Shown here: positions 28,437 to 38,074 of the stretch, piece after piece
How the letters are laid out: each line of letters begins with the position of its first letter
Position numbering within the stretch: position 1 is the first letter of the stretch
Source of the DNA: Paraprevotella clara YIT 11840
GTDB lineage: Bacteria; Bacteroidota; Bacteroidia; Bacteroidales; Bacteroidaceae
Length of the DNA: 64,000 bases
Assembly (NCBI RefSeq): GCF_000233955.1
Contig: NZ_JH376591.1
Coordinates: 203,122-267,121 of the forward strand
Direction of reading: 5' to 3'
The notes under the pieces: model-generated
The model's database searches: none
What the model was told of the DNA's origin: nothing
What the model saw: only the letters and a program-made list of their open reading frames with translations
Translations under genes and position numbers: made by a program

Positions 28437-28919
28437 TTAAGCTCCGTATGGAATCATGGCCAACATGTCCGCCAGTTTCTCTACACCCTCTTTCAGCGGT
28501 TTGGCCACCATACCTTTGATGAACGGGTTGAGGTCGGCTCCTACCGTCAGTTTCATCTTGCATGCCGTTTCGGAAGTGGGCAACAGTTGAATCCACAGGT
28601 TGAGATGGATGGGGGAATTGACCGTTTCAAATTTGATACATTTCGGTTCCTCACGCTCGATGATGCGCAACGAAACCTCTCCCAACGGGGAAATGTTGCA
28701 ACTCACGGAGTCCGTGTCGAATGTCATTTCCTGGATACGTTCGTTCAGTTGGTTCAACTTGTCTTCCGGCACCTGGCCCGACATCATGGCACGTACCGAC
28801 GGGTCGTTGAACCGTTCCTTGATGACGGCCAGATTGTTCAAGTCGGCCAATTTGGCATAGACGCACGACTGCGCGTAGGGAATAGGCTTGACGTTGCTTT
28901 CAAATTGTTGTTTTGACAT
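28437..28919 (-). CDS. SRPBCC (START-like) family protein
   Basis: 160 residues without a signal peptide. The pattern (FESNVKPIPYAQSCVYAKLADLNN, later MKLTVGADLNPFIKGMVAKPL, a long C-terminal helix) fits the small-molecule-binding SRPBCC/polyketide-cyclase fold. Ligand unknown. Its place between pyrE and argH is common in Bacteroidales and does not by itself show a role in nucleotide or arginine metabolism. Confidence 0.75.
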   Translation of the reverse strand: MSKQQFESNVKPIPYAQSCVYAKLADLNNLAVIKERFNDPSVRAMMSGQVPEDKLNQLNERIQEMTFDTDSVSCNISPLGEVSLRIIEREEPKCIKFETVNSPIHLNLWIQLLPTSETACKMKLTVGADLNPFIKGMVAKPLKEGVEKLADMLAMIPYGA

Positions 28920-28946
28920 TTTTCCGTTTTCCTGTTGATGAGACGA

Positions 28947-29579
28947 TTAACCGTTCCAATGGGCCGGGTCTTTTCTCCATTCGTTGAGTACTTCCACGTC
29001 GCTGGGGTCGATATAGCCGATGCGTACGGCCTCTGCGACTACGGCTTCATAATTAGTCAGGGTGATCAGTTTTACGTTAGCTGCTTTGAAAGCCTGGGCG
29101 GCCACGTCGAACCCGTAAGTGTAAGCTGCCACCATGCCGCTCACTTCGCAACCGTTGTTGCGGATGGCTTCTACGGCTTTCAGGCTGCTTCCGCCGGTAG
29201 AAATCAGGTCTTCTACGACAACGACCTTCATGCCCGGACGAAGTTCGCCTTCAATCAGGTTTTCCAGACCATGGTCTTTGGGTTTGGAGCGTACGTAAAC
29301 GAACGGAAGGTTCAGCAAATCGGCTACCAATGCGCCTTGCGGGATGGCTCCTGTGGCCACGCCGGCGATAGCGTCGGCTTCGGGGAAACGCTCGGCAATG
29401 AGGCGTCCTATCTCGATTTTTACGAAATTGCGCAATTCCGGGTAAGACAATGTTTTGCGATTGTCGCAATAAAATGGGGATTTCCATCCGGAAGCCCATG
29501 TGAAAGGATTGGTCGGCTGAAGTTTGATGGCTTTGACCTTAAGCAACTTAGCTGCGAAAATCTTCTCTAATGTTTCCAT
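28947..29579 (-). CDS. pyrE: Orotate phosphoribosyltransferase
   Basis: 210 residues from the ATG at 29579. The longer frame up to 29681 is rejected because a good promoter (29608-29639) lies inside it. The PRPP-binding motif VVVVEDLISTGGSS is clear. It converts orotate and PRPP to orotidine 5'-phosphate in pyrimidine synthesis. Confidence 0.94.
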   Translation of the reverse strand: METLEKIFAAKLLKVKAIKLQPTNPFTWASGWKSPFYCDNRKTLSYPELRNFVKIEIGRLIAERFPEADAIAGVATGAIPQGALVADLLNLPFVYVRSKPKDHGLENLIEGELRPGMKVVVVEDLISTGGSSLKAVEAIRNNGCEVSGMVAAYTYGFDVAAQAFKAANVKLITLTNYEAVVAEAVRIGYIDPSDVEVLNEWRKDPAHWNG

Positions 29580-29607
29580 AACTGTCCTAAGTTTATAATT
29601 CGTGCTG

Positions 29608-29639
29608 CAAAGATAGTGAAAGGTGAGCGCAGAGACAAA
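29608..29639 (-). promoter_or_regulatory. pyrE promoter, with a second -7 box upstream
   Basis: Minus strand TTTG (29636-29639), 20-nt spacer, TATCTTTG (29608-29615). An identical TATCTTTG lies at 29698-29705 within a GCAAAGATAGTGAAA direct repeat, but without a good -33 element. Confidence 0.75.
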
Positions 29640-29830
29640 TGAAAAGCGAAGTTTTTCAAGTTTGGCTATGCCGAGCCGCATCCTATTTTCGCGATAGCAA
29701 AGATAGTGAAAAGGGATGACTATTCGGGGGAAAGAGAACTTTTTTCAATGTATAGATTCACGTCTGGCTCAGACCGTTCTATGGCTTTTGGGCGCTCATG
29801 CGGAGACACTTGCCTCTCCGTGAAGGACTG

Positions 29831-30034
29831 GTGAAGGCTGTGAGGAAGAAAGTTCACCGTAATGGATTGAACCACAGTTTGTATGAAGGATGTGAACCCT
29901 TTTTGCGTTCAAATTCATTGTATGGGTGGTGGAGCTGGCACACGGCATTAAATCGTTTGCAGCAGCACGCAAAATCGTTCTCAGCAGAATGAAAAATCAT
30001 TCTCAGCCGAACGATTTTTCGTTTGGCGCAGAAA
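29831..30034. repeat. intergenic composite repeat, copy 2 (gene-free stretch 29580-30119)
   Basis: Two modules. The first (29831-29940) opens with a GTGAAGG...AGTTCACC hairpin and resembles 50042-50150. The second (29951-30034) is a series of about 22-nt units of the type AAATCGTTCTCAGCAGAATGA in alternating orientation, able to form several hairpins, and ends in CGTTTGGCGCAGAA. No ORF in the stretch looks coding. Confidence 0.65.
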
Positions 30035-30119
30035 ATTCGGGGCTTTTCTGGTATACAAAAATCCCTTGCCGTCCTGGGCACGAGGCTGCGGGAGGCAAGG
30101 GAGATGAGCAGGCAAAGTG

Positions 30120-33100
30120 TCATTTTTTGATGAACTTGCGTGTTACGGTTTGTCCGTTGGTTACAACCTTTAGCAGGTAAACGCCCGAGGGGAAACTGTG
30201 GCATGGGATACGGATGTCCGTTTCCCATGTTTGTTCCGCATGTTTGCACCGTCCATCCAATCCGATGACGTAAATCTGTTTCTCACTGTGGGCCGGCATG
30301 TGGCAGGCATGAAGGTTTTCGGTCACGATGGCCGGATAGATGTGGATGGTGTTTTCGCGGGAAGAGCGGATGTCGCTTCCGGGGAATCCCACGGCGTGGA
30401 ACGCACGGGTATCCCGTATCCCGGGATAGGCCACTGATTTTACCTCAATCGTGCCCTTGCCGTTTTGGGTGGCATGGAGGTACGTGTGCCCGGAAGCATC
30501 CTCTTCGATATAAGCGAATTCGCTGCCTTCGATAATGTTCCAGACGACTTGCGGGTTTGTGGCCTCTTCCGGGTAAACCTTTGCCGCCAGTTCTATGCGT
30601 TGCATTCCGGTGGCATTGTCGATATAGAGTTCGTCTTCGGGGTAGATGCGGATGCTTTCGACCGGAACGGGGAAAGATGCTTTTTCCACCGTCAAGTCCT
30701 GATGCAGTTGTGAGCCGTCGATGGTCGTGGCGCGTACGATAATCTGCCCGGCCTGAGTCCCGTGGGCGACCAACAGTCCTTGTGGGGTGACATAGGCCAG
30801 TTCTTCGCCCTGTATAATCGTCCAGTTCACGTTCTTGCACGAGGCGTTCGCCGGGTAGATGTGGGCATACAGGTGCAGGCAGGCTTGTTGTTCGTTCAAT
30901 ATGGCATCTTTTTCCAAATGTGTGACGGCCAGTTCTTCGGCCAACCGCAAGTTTTGGGCTTGCGCTGCGCTAGCTGTGTTCGATTGGGCAGAAGCCATGG
31001 CGAGACTGCGCTTCATCGGTTGCCATTCATCTTCGTAATAAGCACTATACGCTATGGCATAGTAAACCACGCCTTCTGGAGCTGTGAGGTCGGTGTACGA
31101 CTGGGTGCTGCCGGAAACGGTAGATATTTCGGTTAACGTTTCGGGCGAGGTGCCTCTCAGGATGCGGTAATGGTCTATGTCGCGTCCGGAGTAAGCATTC
31201 CACATCAGGTTCCAACTGCCGTTCATGCCTTTGTTGATGGTCAGGTGGACGCTTTGGTGGGGCGTACCGCTTTCCGTCGGTATGCCGAAACTGGTGTTCA
31301 GGCAGATACGGTAGCGCGAAGTGGTGACGGCCGGGTTGGAGGCCATGTCGGTGAACCCCTCGTCTGACGGTTGTGCTTCGCCAATCAAGTCGAATTGGTT
31401 GTAGTGGCTGCCCTCTTTATAGATGCAGACCGTGGAAATGTAATCCGGAAGGTTCCTGAACTTCCAGTTAATCCGGTTTTTCCCGGTCGTGGGGTCTACC
31501 GTGACCAAGGCGATCTGCGGGGCTTCCATTCCTTCGAGCACATCGATGGTACGTTCTTGGTAGATGTTTCCGCAACCATCGTCTTCCACGGTCATGCGCA
31601 CGGTATAATGTCCGGTATGCGTGAATGTGGTCCGTACCTCTTTCGTGTTTTCTTTCCGTTCAAAACTGATGCCATAGTGCCCGGGAGTATAAAAGTCATC
31701 GTCGTCTTGTGACTTGACGGTGAAACTTACGCTCCGGTTGGCCATGAAGATGTCGTCCGATATTTCAAAGTTGGTTTTCGTGTGAGCCAACGTGATTCTG
31801 GGCAGGGTGAATGTGGCATCCAACGGCGGATTGACATAGGTGGACACTTCGCTGCTGATGCCGTCCACGGTTACGGTAAGGGTCTTTTGTCCGGCTGTGC
31901 TCCACACCACTTCGTACGTGTGGTCATCGCTGTGGTCCAGCACGGTGGCATCGGCTCCGAAGTCCACTTGTATCTGTCGTCCTTCCGTGCCGACATACCG
32001 TATAGTGGCCGATTTGTCACGACAGATGCGTGGCGGCAAGGACAATAACGGTTTAGGGAGGATTTCCACCGCCAAGGGGGTGGTGAAATCCGAGGTGGCG
32101 AACCATCTGTCTATGCTTTGCATCTGAATCTCATATTTGCCTACCGGTAGTGCGGATACGGGGATGCGGATTTGCGTTCCCGTCAGTTCCTGCAAGGGTG
32201 AGGGCAGAGGGGCGGCCTCGTTACTTAGCCCGTTCAACGAGGAGATGATGAATGCTCCTTCTCCGGAAGCCCCTTGTTTTTTCACGCTCAGGTTATAACG
32301 CATCTGGTAGGCTGGGGTTTCGGCGTCTTCAGCAGCGTTCCAGGATATGGTGAGATACCCGTCTTTGTCCTGCGTGGCGTGCAAGCCTTGCGGAGCGTGC
32401 GGTGGCGTATTGGAAATGCGGCTGTTGGCTGTGCTCATGTCGTCGCCGGCGTTGTTCAGAAACAGCGGCTTTCCGTTGGCATCTTTTCCAAATAGCATAT
32501 AGGAACCGTTGTCGTCATCGGTGGTTTGCAACTCAAACTTTCCTCCTCCGTAATTGTACAGCCAACTGTTCAAGTACGTGCCGACCAAATCAAGGTATCC
32601 GTTGTTGTCCAGGTCGTAGAAGATAAGGTCTTTGGCTACTCCCACGGGGCCTTCCACTACTATGGGATTTTCATAGTCAATCTGTCCGTTTCGACTGAGG
32701 TAAATGTGATAGAACCGGTTATCGCCACTATATTCCTCATCTATGATGATGTCTTTGACGCCATCGTTGTTCAAGTCGGCAAATGTCGGAATTGTCTGAA
32801 GATTGCTGTAATCAACGGTGATGTCGGTGTCTATCCTTTGGAACTTGAAGTTGCCTTGGTTGATGAACAACATCCATTTGCGGGCGTAAAGGTGTCCGTT
32901 TTCGTCCCACTGTTTGCTCCAACCGGCCATGTCCATCAGATTGTCCCCGTTGATGTCGGCATATACGAAATCCTCATCAAATTCATGGGCAGACCAATTG
33001 TCGCTCGGGAAAAAGCCTATGTTGTCGATAGGATGAGCCACGAACGTGCGCCAGTCGCCTGTATTCTCATAGATGGTATCGTTTTGGTCGGTATATCCGG

Positions 33101-35897
33101 ATGAGTTCCGCCAATGGTAGTCGGGCAAGCCATCGTTGTTGAAATCATAGATGGGGTATTTCCAACTGACACTCCCGTGATAGCCTATTTGGGGTACGAA
33201 TGCTTCGCCTACGGCGTGGGTTACGGTGAAGCGCCTATTGCCTTGGTTGAGCATCAGGTTGTCTTTGTATTTTTCATTTTCCGGGTTCATGCCACCGATG
33301 AAGTCTATCAACCCGTCGCGGTTGTAATCCCATGCAAAGTTCAGTCCGATACTCAGGTTCGTGTTGTAAATGCCCGGTGCTTTTTCGAAATCCTGTTCTT
33401 CCGTGGGTTGGTATACGCCGTCCGTGGCGAGCAGTTCGGGTTGTCCGTCGAGGTCGATGTCGGCTATTTGTTGTATATAGCCGTTGTTCATGGACAACGT
33501 CCTTTTGTCGAACCGGACGGCACTGACATGCAGGTCGTCTGTCCGGGGAGTGCTGGTATTGCCTTCCGCGTCGGTCACGCTCAGTGTGATGTGTTTTTGT
33601 TCCGGTTGGTCGAACACGACTTTTAGGATGCTTCCCGAAGCCTCGGAAGAGATGATGGTGCCACCGTCCAAATCCCAGTTATAATGAAGCGAGGGGTCGG
33701 CCGGGCCGTCATAACCCATGATGGCCGTGTCGGCAGTCGTGATGTCCTTGTCCGCGATGTAGAATGGGGCATGCGCCACTTCATGCCGGTAGACGGCGGC
33801 ATCCGACCACGCGCTGCCTTTTCCCATGGCATCGATGGTTTGCACGGCGATGTAGTAGTCCCCTTTTCGCCAACCGGACACGTTGAGCGTCTTGTCCAAG
33901 TTGTACTCCATATTGCCCGGCATCAGGTTCAGGCGGTGTCCCTGTTCGTCGGCGCAGGCATAAAAGATGTCCCCTTTGCCCGGGGCGGTACCGATGCGCA
34001 GGGCGTAGGTCAGGTCGGCGGTTGGAGTCAGGTCATCCTTTCCTGGTTGCCAGTTGATTTGCAGCATTCCGGATGCGGCATCGGACACGAGGGTCGGCAT
34101 GTCCGGTTTCTCCGGGGATTGGTTGGCGGCTGTAGCTTCCTGCTTAAAAGAATAAAGGAAGCTGTTTGAGGCAGTAGGAAGCTTGTCCGAGGTGCGTTCA
34201 AAGTACATGCTATGGACCAGGATGTCGCAGAAACCGTCATTGTCGAAATCGCCGGCGTAAGCTTCGGCATCGCCATTCAATTCTTCCGAAGATTCATACT
34301 GCACGATTTGGGTGGGTATCAATGCGTCCGGCATTTCTTTGAAAAGCATGTCCTTGCTTCCTTTCAGCCAATAAAGGTCGCATTCCCATCCATTCCAGAC
34401 TTTGCGGTCCGCATTCTTTTCCAAGGCCAATATGTCGTAACATCCGTCGTTGTCTACGTCGGCGCATCCGATGAAAAACAGTTGGCGGTGGAAGGTATTG
34501 TCTTCGTTGATGGTGAAATTTCCTTTTCCGTCGTTAATGGCCATTACCAGGTAGCAATATTCTCCCGTGGCTGACGAATGGCTGAAAGGCAACAGTACGT
34601 CCACATAGCCGTCGGCATTGAAGTCATAGAAATGAATGCGTTTGTCCATGGCCAGGTTGCTCATCAACGTTTGCCTTTTGATGCTCCCGTCTTTTTGGAA
34701 CACCATGCTTTCCACCGTCTGGGTTTCTTCATCATAACAGATGTAGTCCATGATAAAGTCTCCGTTCAAGTCACGTGGGTATAGCCTGCCGTTTTGTGGT
34801 GCCAGAAGAAAACGGTTGTTGCCCCGGTTGAGCAATAAGGTGCCGGTGGATTCGTCAATCAGGTCTGCGTGTCCGTCCTTGTTGAAGTCCATGCTATAGA
34901 ATTCCCGGTTACTGGAGAAGGTAGCGACGTGGGCTGACGGGGAGCCTCCGATAGCTACGCCCACATCGCCGCCCAAGTTGCCCAGGCCTATGCCTGAGGA
35001 GGAGGGTTGTGATTCCCAACGGTTATATACCAATGTGTCTTCTTCTGATGAAATAGGTATGATTTCGATGGGGCTGAAACTGCCGTCGGCAGCTTGGCGG
35101 TATATTTTACGGTTGTCGTGCATCAGGTCGATGCGCCCGTCGTTGTTGTAGTCGCAGGGATAGGGTGCCTCGCTGACATTATCGGGAATTTGCCATGAAG
35201 CGTCCTGTTCGGAGAGGGCGATGATTCCGCCCTCCAAATAGCGGATGTCCGGGAATGCATCGTTGTTCAGGTTGCACAGCCGGGCATGTTTCCCGTTTTC
35301 GGGTATGGAGTATTGTTCCATAGGCATTAGTCCCGGATATTGGTAAGAATGGAAACGGAAATCCGTTCCTAAAAATTCCATCTTGCCGTCACCGTTGATG
35401 TCATAGATGTTGCTCATGGCTTCGATGGGGTGGGTCGTGTTTGTCGGTAGGATAATATGGCTGATTTGTACATTGGCGGTGGTGCCTTCCACATGTTGGG
35501 CTGTCAGATACACATTATTCCAACCTTCCTGGATTCGTCCTCCGTGTTGGGTGTCGCTGCCTGTGCCATCTTGGTTAATCGGATAGAACAGTGAAATCTT
35601 GTCCTTTTGGGTATCGATGCCACTGGCATGAAAGTATACGGTGGCATCTCCGTGATCATCCGGGGCATAGAACGAACCGACTTTAATGGTGGCTATTTCG
35701 CCTTTTTGGGCTGTGCCGGTCAGGGTATACACTCCGTTTTGTTCTACCCAACGATAGCTGTCGTCTTGTGCTTGGGCTGCCGTAACTCCCCAAAGGCCAC
35801 AGAGTACAAGGAATAAGACACGGGATAGCACATGGAGAGTGCCATTGGATGTGAGAGGGGGTGCGCCGGAGAAGGCATCATGATAATGTTTTTCCAT
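30120..35897 (-). CDS. Giant secreted FG-GAP/VCBS repeat protein with T9SS-like tail
   Basis: 1925 residues with a signal peptide (about 1-44, ending AAQAQ). Two large FG-GAP regions (about 165-600 and 870-1190) carry many calcium-loop motifs such as DINGDGKMEF, DFNKDGHADL and DLNNDGVKDI. Fibronectin-III/Ig-like domains lie between and after them, including PKD-like segments, and two Big_2-like domains near the end (KNVNWTIIQGEELAYV, NPQVVWNIIEGSEFAYI). The C-terminus (FPSGVYLLKVVTNGQTVTRK) resembles a type IX sorting domain. Probably a surface or released adhesin or glycan-binding protein; the ligand is unknown. Confidence 0.85.
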   Translation of the reverse strand: MEKHYHDAFSGAPPLTSNGTLHVLSRVLFLVLCGLWGVTAAQAQDDSYRWVEQNGVYTLTGTAQKGEIATIKVGSFYAPDDHGDATVYFHASGIDTQKDKISLFYPINQDGTGSDTQHGGRIQEGWNNVYLTAQHVEGTTANVQISHIILPTNTTHPIEAMSNIYDINGDGKMEFLGTDFRFHSYQYPGLMPMEQYSIPENGKHARLCNLNNDAFPDIRYLEGGIIALSEQDASWQIPDNVSEAPYPCDYNNDGRIDLMHDNRKIYRQAADGSFSPIEIIPISSEEDTLVYNRWESQPSSSGIGLGNLGGDVGVAIGGSPSAHVATFSSNREFYSMDFNKDGHADLIDESTGTLLLNRGNNRFLLAPQNGRLYPRDLNGDFIMDYICYDEETQTVESMVFQKDGSIKRQTLMSNLAMDKRIHFYDFNADGYVDVLLPFSHSSATGEYCYLVMAINDGKGNFTINEDNTFHRQLFFIGCADVDNDGCYDILALEKNADRKVWNGWECDLYWLKGSKDMLFKEMPDALIPTQIVQYESSEELNGDAEAYAGDFDNDGFCDILVHSMYFERTSDKLPTASNSFLYSFKQEATAANQSPEKPDMPTLVSDAASGMLQINWQPGKDDLTPTADLTYALRIGTAPGKGDIFYACADEQGHRLNLMPGNMEYNLDKTLNVSGWRKGDYYIAVQTIDAMGKGSAWSDAAVYRHEVAHAPFYIADKDITTADTAIMGYDGPADPSLHYNWDLDGGTIISSEASGSILKVVFDQPEQKHITLSVTDAEGNTSTPRTDDLHVSAVRFDKRTLSMNNGYIQQIADIDLDGQPELLATDGVYQPTEEQDFEKAPGIYNTNLSIGLNFAWDYNRDGLIDFIGGMNPENEKYKDNLMLNQGNRRFTVTHAVGEAFVPQIGYHGSVSWKYPIYDFNNDGLPDYHWRNSSGYTDQNDTIYENTGDWRTFVAHPIDNIGFFPSDNWSAHEFDEDFVYADINGDNLMDMAGWSKQWDENGHLYARKWMLFINQGNFKFQRIDTDITVDYSNLQTIPTFADLNNDGVKDIIIDEEYSGDNRFYHIYLSRNGQIDYENPIVVEGPVGVAKDLIFYDLDNNGYLDLVGTYLNSWLYNYGGGKFELQTTDDDNGSYMLFGKDANGKPLFLNNAGDDMSTANSRISNTPPHAPQGLHATQDKDGYLTISWNAAEDAETPAYQMRYNLSVKKQGASGEGAFIISSLNGLSNEAAPLPSPLQELTGTQIRIPVSALPVGKYEIQMQSIDRWFATSDFTTPLAVEILPKPLLSLPPRICRDKSATIRYVGTEGRQIQVDFGADATVLDHSDDHTYEVVWSTAGQKTLTVTVDGISSEVSTYVNPPLDATFTLPRITLAHTKTNFEISDDIFMANRSVSFTVKSQDDDDFYTPGHYGISFERKENTKEVRTTFTHTGHYTVRMTVEDDGCGNIYQERTIDVLEGMEAPQIALVTVDPTTGKNRINWKFRNLPDYISTVCIYKEGSHYNQFDLIGEAQPSDEGFTDMASNPAVTTSRYRICLNTSFGIPTESGTPHQSVHLTINKGMNGSWNLMWNAYSGRDIDHYRILRGTSPETLTEISTVSGSTQSYTDLTAPEGVVYYAIAYSAYYEDEWQPMKRSLAMASAQSNTASAAQAQNLRLAEELAVTHLEKDAILNEQQACLHLYAHIYPANASCKNVNWTIIQGEELAYVTPQGLLVAHGTQAGQIIVRATTIDGSQLHQDLTVEKASFPVPVESIRIYPEDELYIDNATGMQRIELAAKVYPEEATNPQVVWNIIEGSEFAYIEEDASGHTYLHATQNGKGTIEVKSVAYPGIRDTRAFHAVGFPGSDIRSSRENTIHIYPAIVTENLHACHMPAHSEKQIYVIGLDGRCKHAEQTWETDIRIPCHSFPSGVYLLKVVTNGQTVTRKFIKK

Positions 35898-35957
35898 ATT
35901 TATACTTTTTGTGCCTTATGCAACCCCGGAGCGGCGTTTAATCAAGGAATCGTCGGC

Positions 35958-36241
35958 CATATATAAAAAAGCGTGGGTCGCTGTACCTGTCGCTCGTCCC
36001 ACTCTTCAAGGCGTCTCGCATTGCCCATTTCGTCAAGGACGAGCAACGCAGAAGCCCACGCAGAATATGTGTACAATCCGTCCCTTTGTATCCGTGCTTA
36101 CGAACGGATACAACGAGGACTGTATGAATACATATCCCAATGGGCATCTATCGTTGCTTTGTCATTCGACGAAATTCCAAGTTTGCGAGACTTTGAAGAG
36201 TCAAAAGAACAAAGCGTCTGATAAACGCCTTTTCCTATATG
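35958..36241. repeat. 284-bp imperfect inverted repeat (gene-free stretch 35898-36416)
   Basis: The whole segment folds on itself. Outer ends CATATATAAAAAAGCG and CGCCTTTTCCTATATG pair, then ACTCTTCAAG (36001) with CTTTGAAGAGT (36191), TCTCGC with GCGAGA, TTTCGTC with GACGAAA, and a 10-bp apical stem TTGTATCCGT/ACGGATACAA (36086-36113). It lies upstream of the FG-GAP gene. It could be a MITE-like element, a structured RNA or a decayed inverted duplication. Confidence 0.6.
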
Positions 36242-36311
36242 TCATCCCACCCCTCCGCTTCTGCTTGTCAGATTGCTTCAAGGTGAGGATGTGGCAAATT
36301 TACAATTTATC

Positions 36312-36406
36312 TCTGAATAAGGAAAATGGTTTGATGTTTTTCTTTAAGGGAATGAGCGGCTTTCTTGCTTTTTACGAATGTCCTGCCCATGCGAGGCTGA
36401 GCACGT
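36312..36406. repeat. direct repeat A: duplicated 3' end of comF
   Basis: 95 bp, matching 38075-38169 without gaps at 90 of 95 positions. It includes the last dozen codons of comF (ending AWAGHS and stop) plus about 60 bp of downstream sequence. Here it is cut off from the rest of the gene. Confidence 0.85.
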
Positions 36407-36416
36407 AATCTTCGCC

Positions 36417-36881
36417 TTATATGCCCAATGAACCATTGTTCATAGCCATTGCAATGTCTATTTTCAGTTCTTCGTCATAATCGTTTCCTGCAATAAAGCA
36501 TTGTACGATTCGTAATAGTAAGTCTTGATCAATATGCGATGCCGCCACATGGTAAACAATGGCCTCAAGTTGCTTCATAAAAACACAGGCATGCCAATTC
36601 ATTCCATTTTTATGTAGAAAGTAAGCTCCCAACGTGAGTGCAATCCGTTTATTTCCGTCGTTAAAAAAATGCCCCGAGCAGAAACGAAACACCAAGTATG
36701 TGAGTTTGTCTGTAAAATCGGGATAATACGTATCGTCTTGCACGAAATCAAGTGCAGCGCGTATGCCGCCTTCGTCTCGTATTCCCTCGAAACCTCCACC
36801 GCTATTGTCTATCATCCGATTGTAGACGTTGATGGCTTCCTCATATTCTATATATTGAATATCCTTACTGTTCATCATCAA
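36417..36881 (-). CDS. Fic/Doc family protein (death-on-curing type)
   Basis: 154 residues. The Fic motif HFFNDGNKR is at residues 71-79, and the N-terminal GIRDEGGIRAALD matches Doc-type toxins. Fic enzymes transfer AMP or phosphate to target proteins; Doc phosphorylates EF-Tu. The gene overlaps the end of the RhuM gene by 17 nt, so the two are translated together. No separate inhibitory helix is obvious in the protein. Lower GC than flanking genes. Confidence 0.85.
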   Translation of the reverse strand: MMMNSKDIQYIEYEEAINVYNRMIDNSGGGFEGIRDEGGIRAALDFVQDDTYYPDFTDKLTYLVFRFCSGHFFNDGNKRIALTLGAYFLHKNGMNWHACVFMKQLEAIVYHVAASHIDQDLLLRIVQCFIAGNDYDEELKIDIAMAMNNGSLGI

Positions 36882-37881
36882 CTTGTTTCAATCTTTTGAG
36901 GACATCTTTGTTCTCTTTAAGAATCTGGTCGAAATCTACGGATTGTTCTCCGATAAACCTTTCATATTCTTCGGGAGTAACAGCCCTTAGGTACTCTGCT
37001 ATGTTACCATGATAGGCATCTCTGAAACTCAAATCACGAGAAGACATCTTGGTGCGCGCGTCATGCAGAAAGGGTTTCATCAGTGGGTTTTCTTCCAATT
37101 CTTGTACTATTTGTTCTACATCGGCAACTGATAGCATTTTACCTGTTGCCTTGTACTTTTCGTAAATGGCATTTCCCACACCATTTTCAAATGACGATAT
37201 AAGTAGCAGTACTTCTGCGTACAGGGTTTGCCGGACATTGTCCTTATCTCCCAATCTAAGTATTTTTTTATATTCCTTTGCATTCTCGCGGAAGGCAGCC
37301 TTATAAATGATATCTGTAACTTGGGCATACTTGAACGTTGTATGTCCGATTACATACCGGCTGATGGCGGATGTCAATGTTTTGCGGTAATTGTCTTCCT
37401 GTATGGCGGCAGGGAGGTAATTGACGTCCCTGCGGTTAATAAATTTGGTACCGCCACCGGTTCTTTCATTGATAGTGGCAATCACGATATCAAGTATAAG
37501 GCTACGAAGTTCTTTGGCCTTTTCACTTTCCGTCAATAGCATTCCTATATTGAGAAATGCACGGAATTTGAACAGTCCAAGTTGGGTGGTTTTGCTCCCG
37601 ACATTTATGACGTGAGCAAATTGTAATTTCAATTCTTTCAGTAACTTACCCTTACTTAAAATATATCCGTTATGATTTAACTCTTCTTCGTTTTGTGCGA
37701 TATAACGCTCAATGGTTCGCTCCTCCACTTCATAGAAGTCTGCTACCATTTTTTTTGTAAGCCAATATTGCCCGTTAAAGTATATAGCCTCTAATCCAAG
37801 ATGTTCTTGGATTATTGCCACGGCAAAGCGGTTGTTTAATACGTTCTGCCGTTCTATTTGTGATAAGGTCAAATCCTTCAT
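36865..37881 (-). CDS. RhuM family protein
   Basis: 338 residues, no signal peptide. The N-terminal part (EAIYFNGQYWLTKKMVADFYEVEERTIERYI) looks like the helix-turn-helix-like region of RhuM proteins, first named from a Salmonella pathogenicity island. The middle holds the INERTGGGTKFINRRDVNYLP block of the family. RhuM genes often pair with Fic/Doc genes; a toxin-antitoxin or defence role is plausible but unproven. Together with fic it fills a 1.76-kb segment bounded by direct repeats. Confidence 0.82.
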   Translation of the reverse strand: MKDLTLSQIERQNVLNNRFAVAIIQEHLGLEAIYFNGQYWLTKKMVADFYEVEERTIERYIAQNEEELNHNGYILSKGKLLKELKLQFAHVINVGSKTTQLGLFKFRAFLNIGMLLTESEKAKELRSLILDIVIATINERTGGGTKFINRRDVNYLPAAIQEDNYRKTLTSAISRYVIGHTTFKYAQVTDIIYKAAFRENAKEYKKILRLGDKDNVRQTLYAEVLLLISSFENGVGNAIYEKYKATGKMLSVADVEQIVQELEENPLMKPFLHDARTKMSSRDLSFRDAYHGNIAEYLRAVTPEEYERFIGEQSVDFDQILKENKDVLKRLKQVDDEQ

Positions 37882-37985
37882 TCCTTAATTAGCTAACTTG
37901 TTTTACAAACCAAGTTTCTGACATGCCCTTTTATTCAAAAAACTTTGTAATCCGGTCCAACTTCATACCGTTCCGGATTTTGCTA

Positions 37986-37993
37986 CAAAAATA
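37986..37993 (-). promoter_or_regulatory. possible -7 element for rhuM-fic
   Basis: Minus strand TATTTTTG fits TAnnTTTG, about 105 nt before the RhuM start. No convincing -33 element. A 7-bp hairpin (AATCCGG/CCGGATT, 37949-37979) lies between it and the gene. Confidence 0.35.
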
Positions 37994-38074
37994 CACTAAA
38001 TTTTGAGTTGATAGGCTCGCAATACAACTAAAAACGATTTTCTGTTGTCATTTCAATGGAATTAACATTCAATT

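Noticed and set aside
35911..36408. 165-residue plus-strand frame over the long inverted repeat
   Set aside because: It runs through the hairpin and the comF-end repeat, which explain the sequence better; no domain visible.
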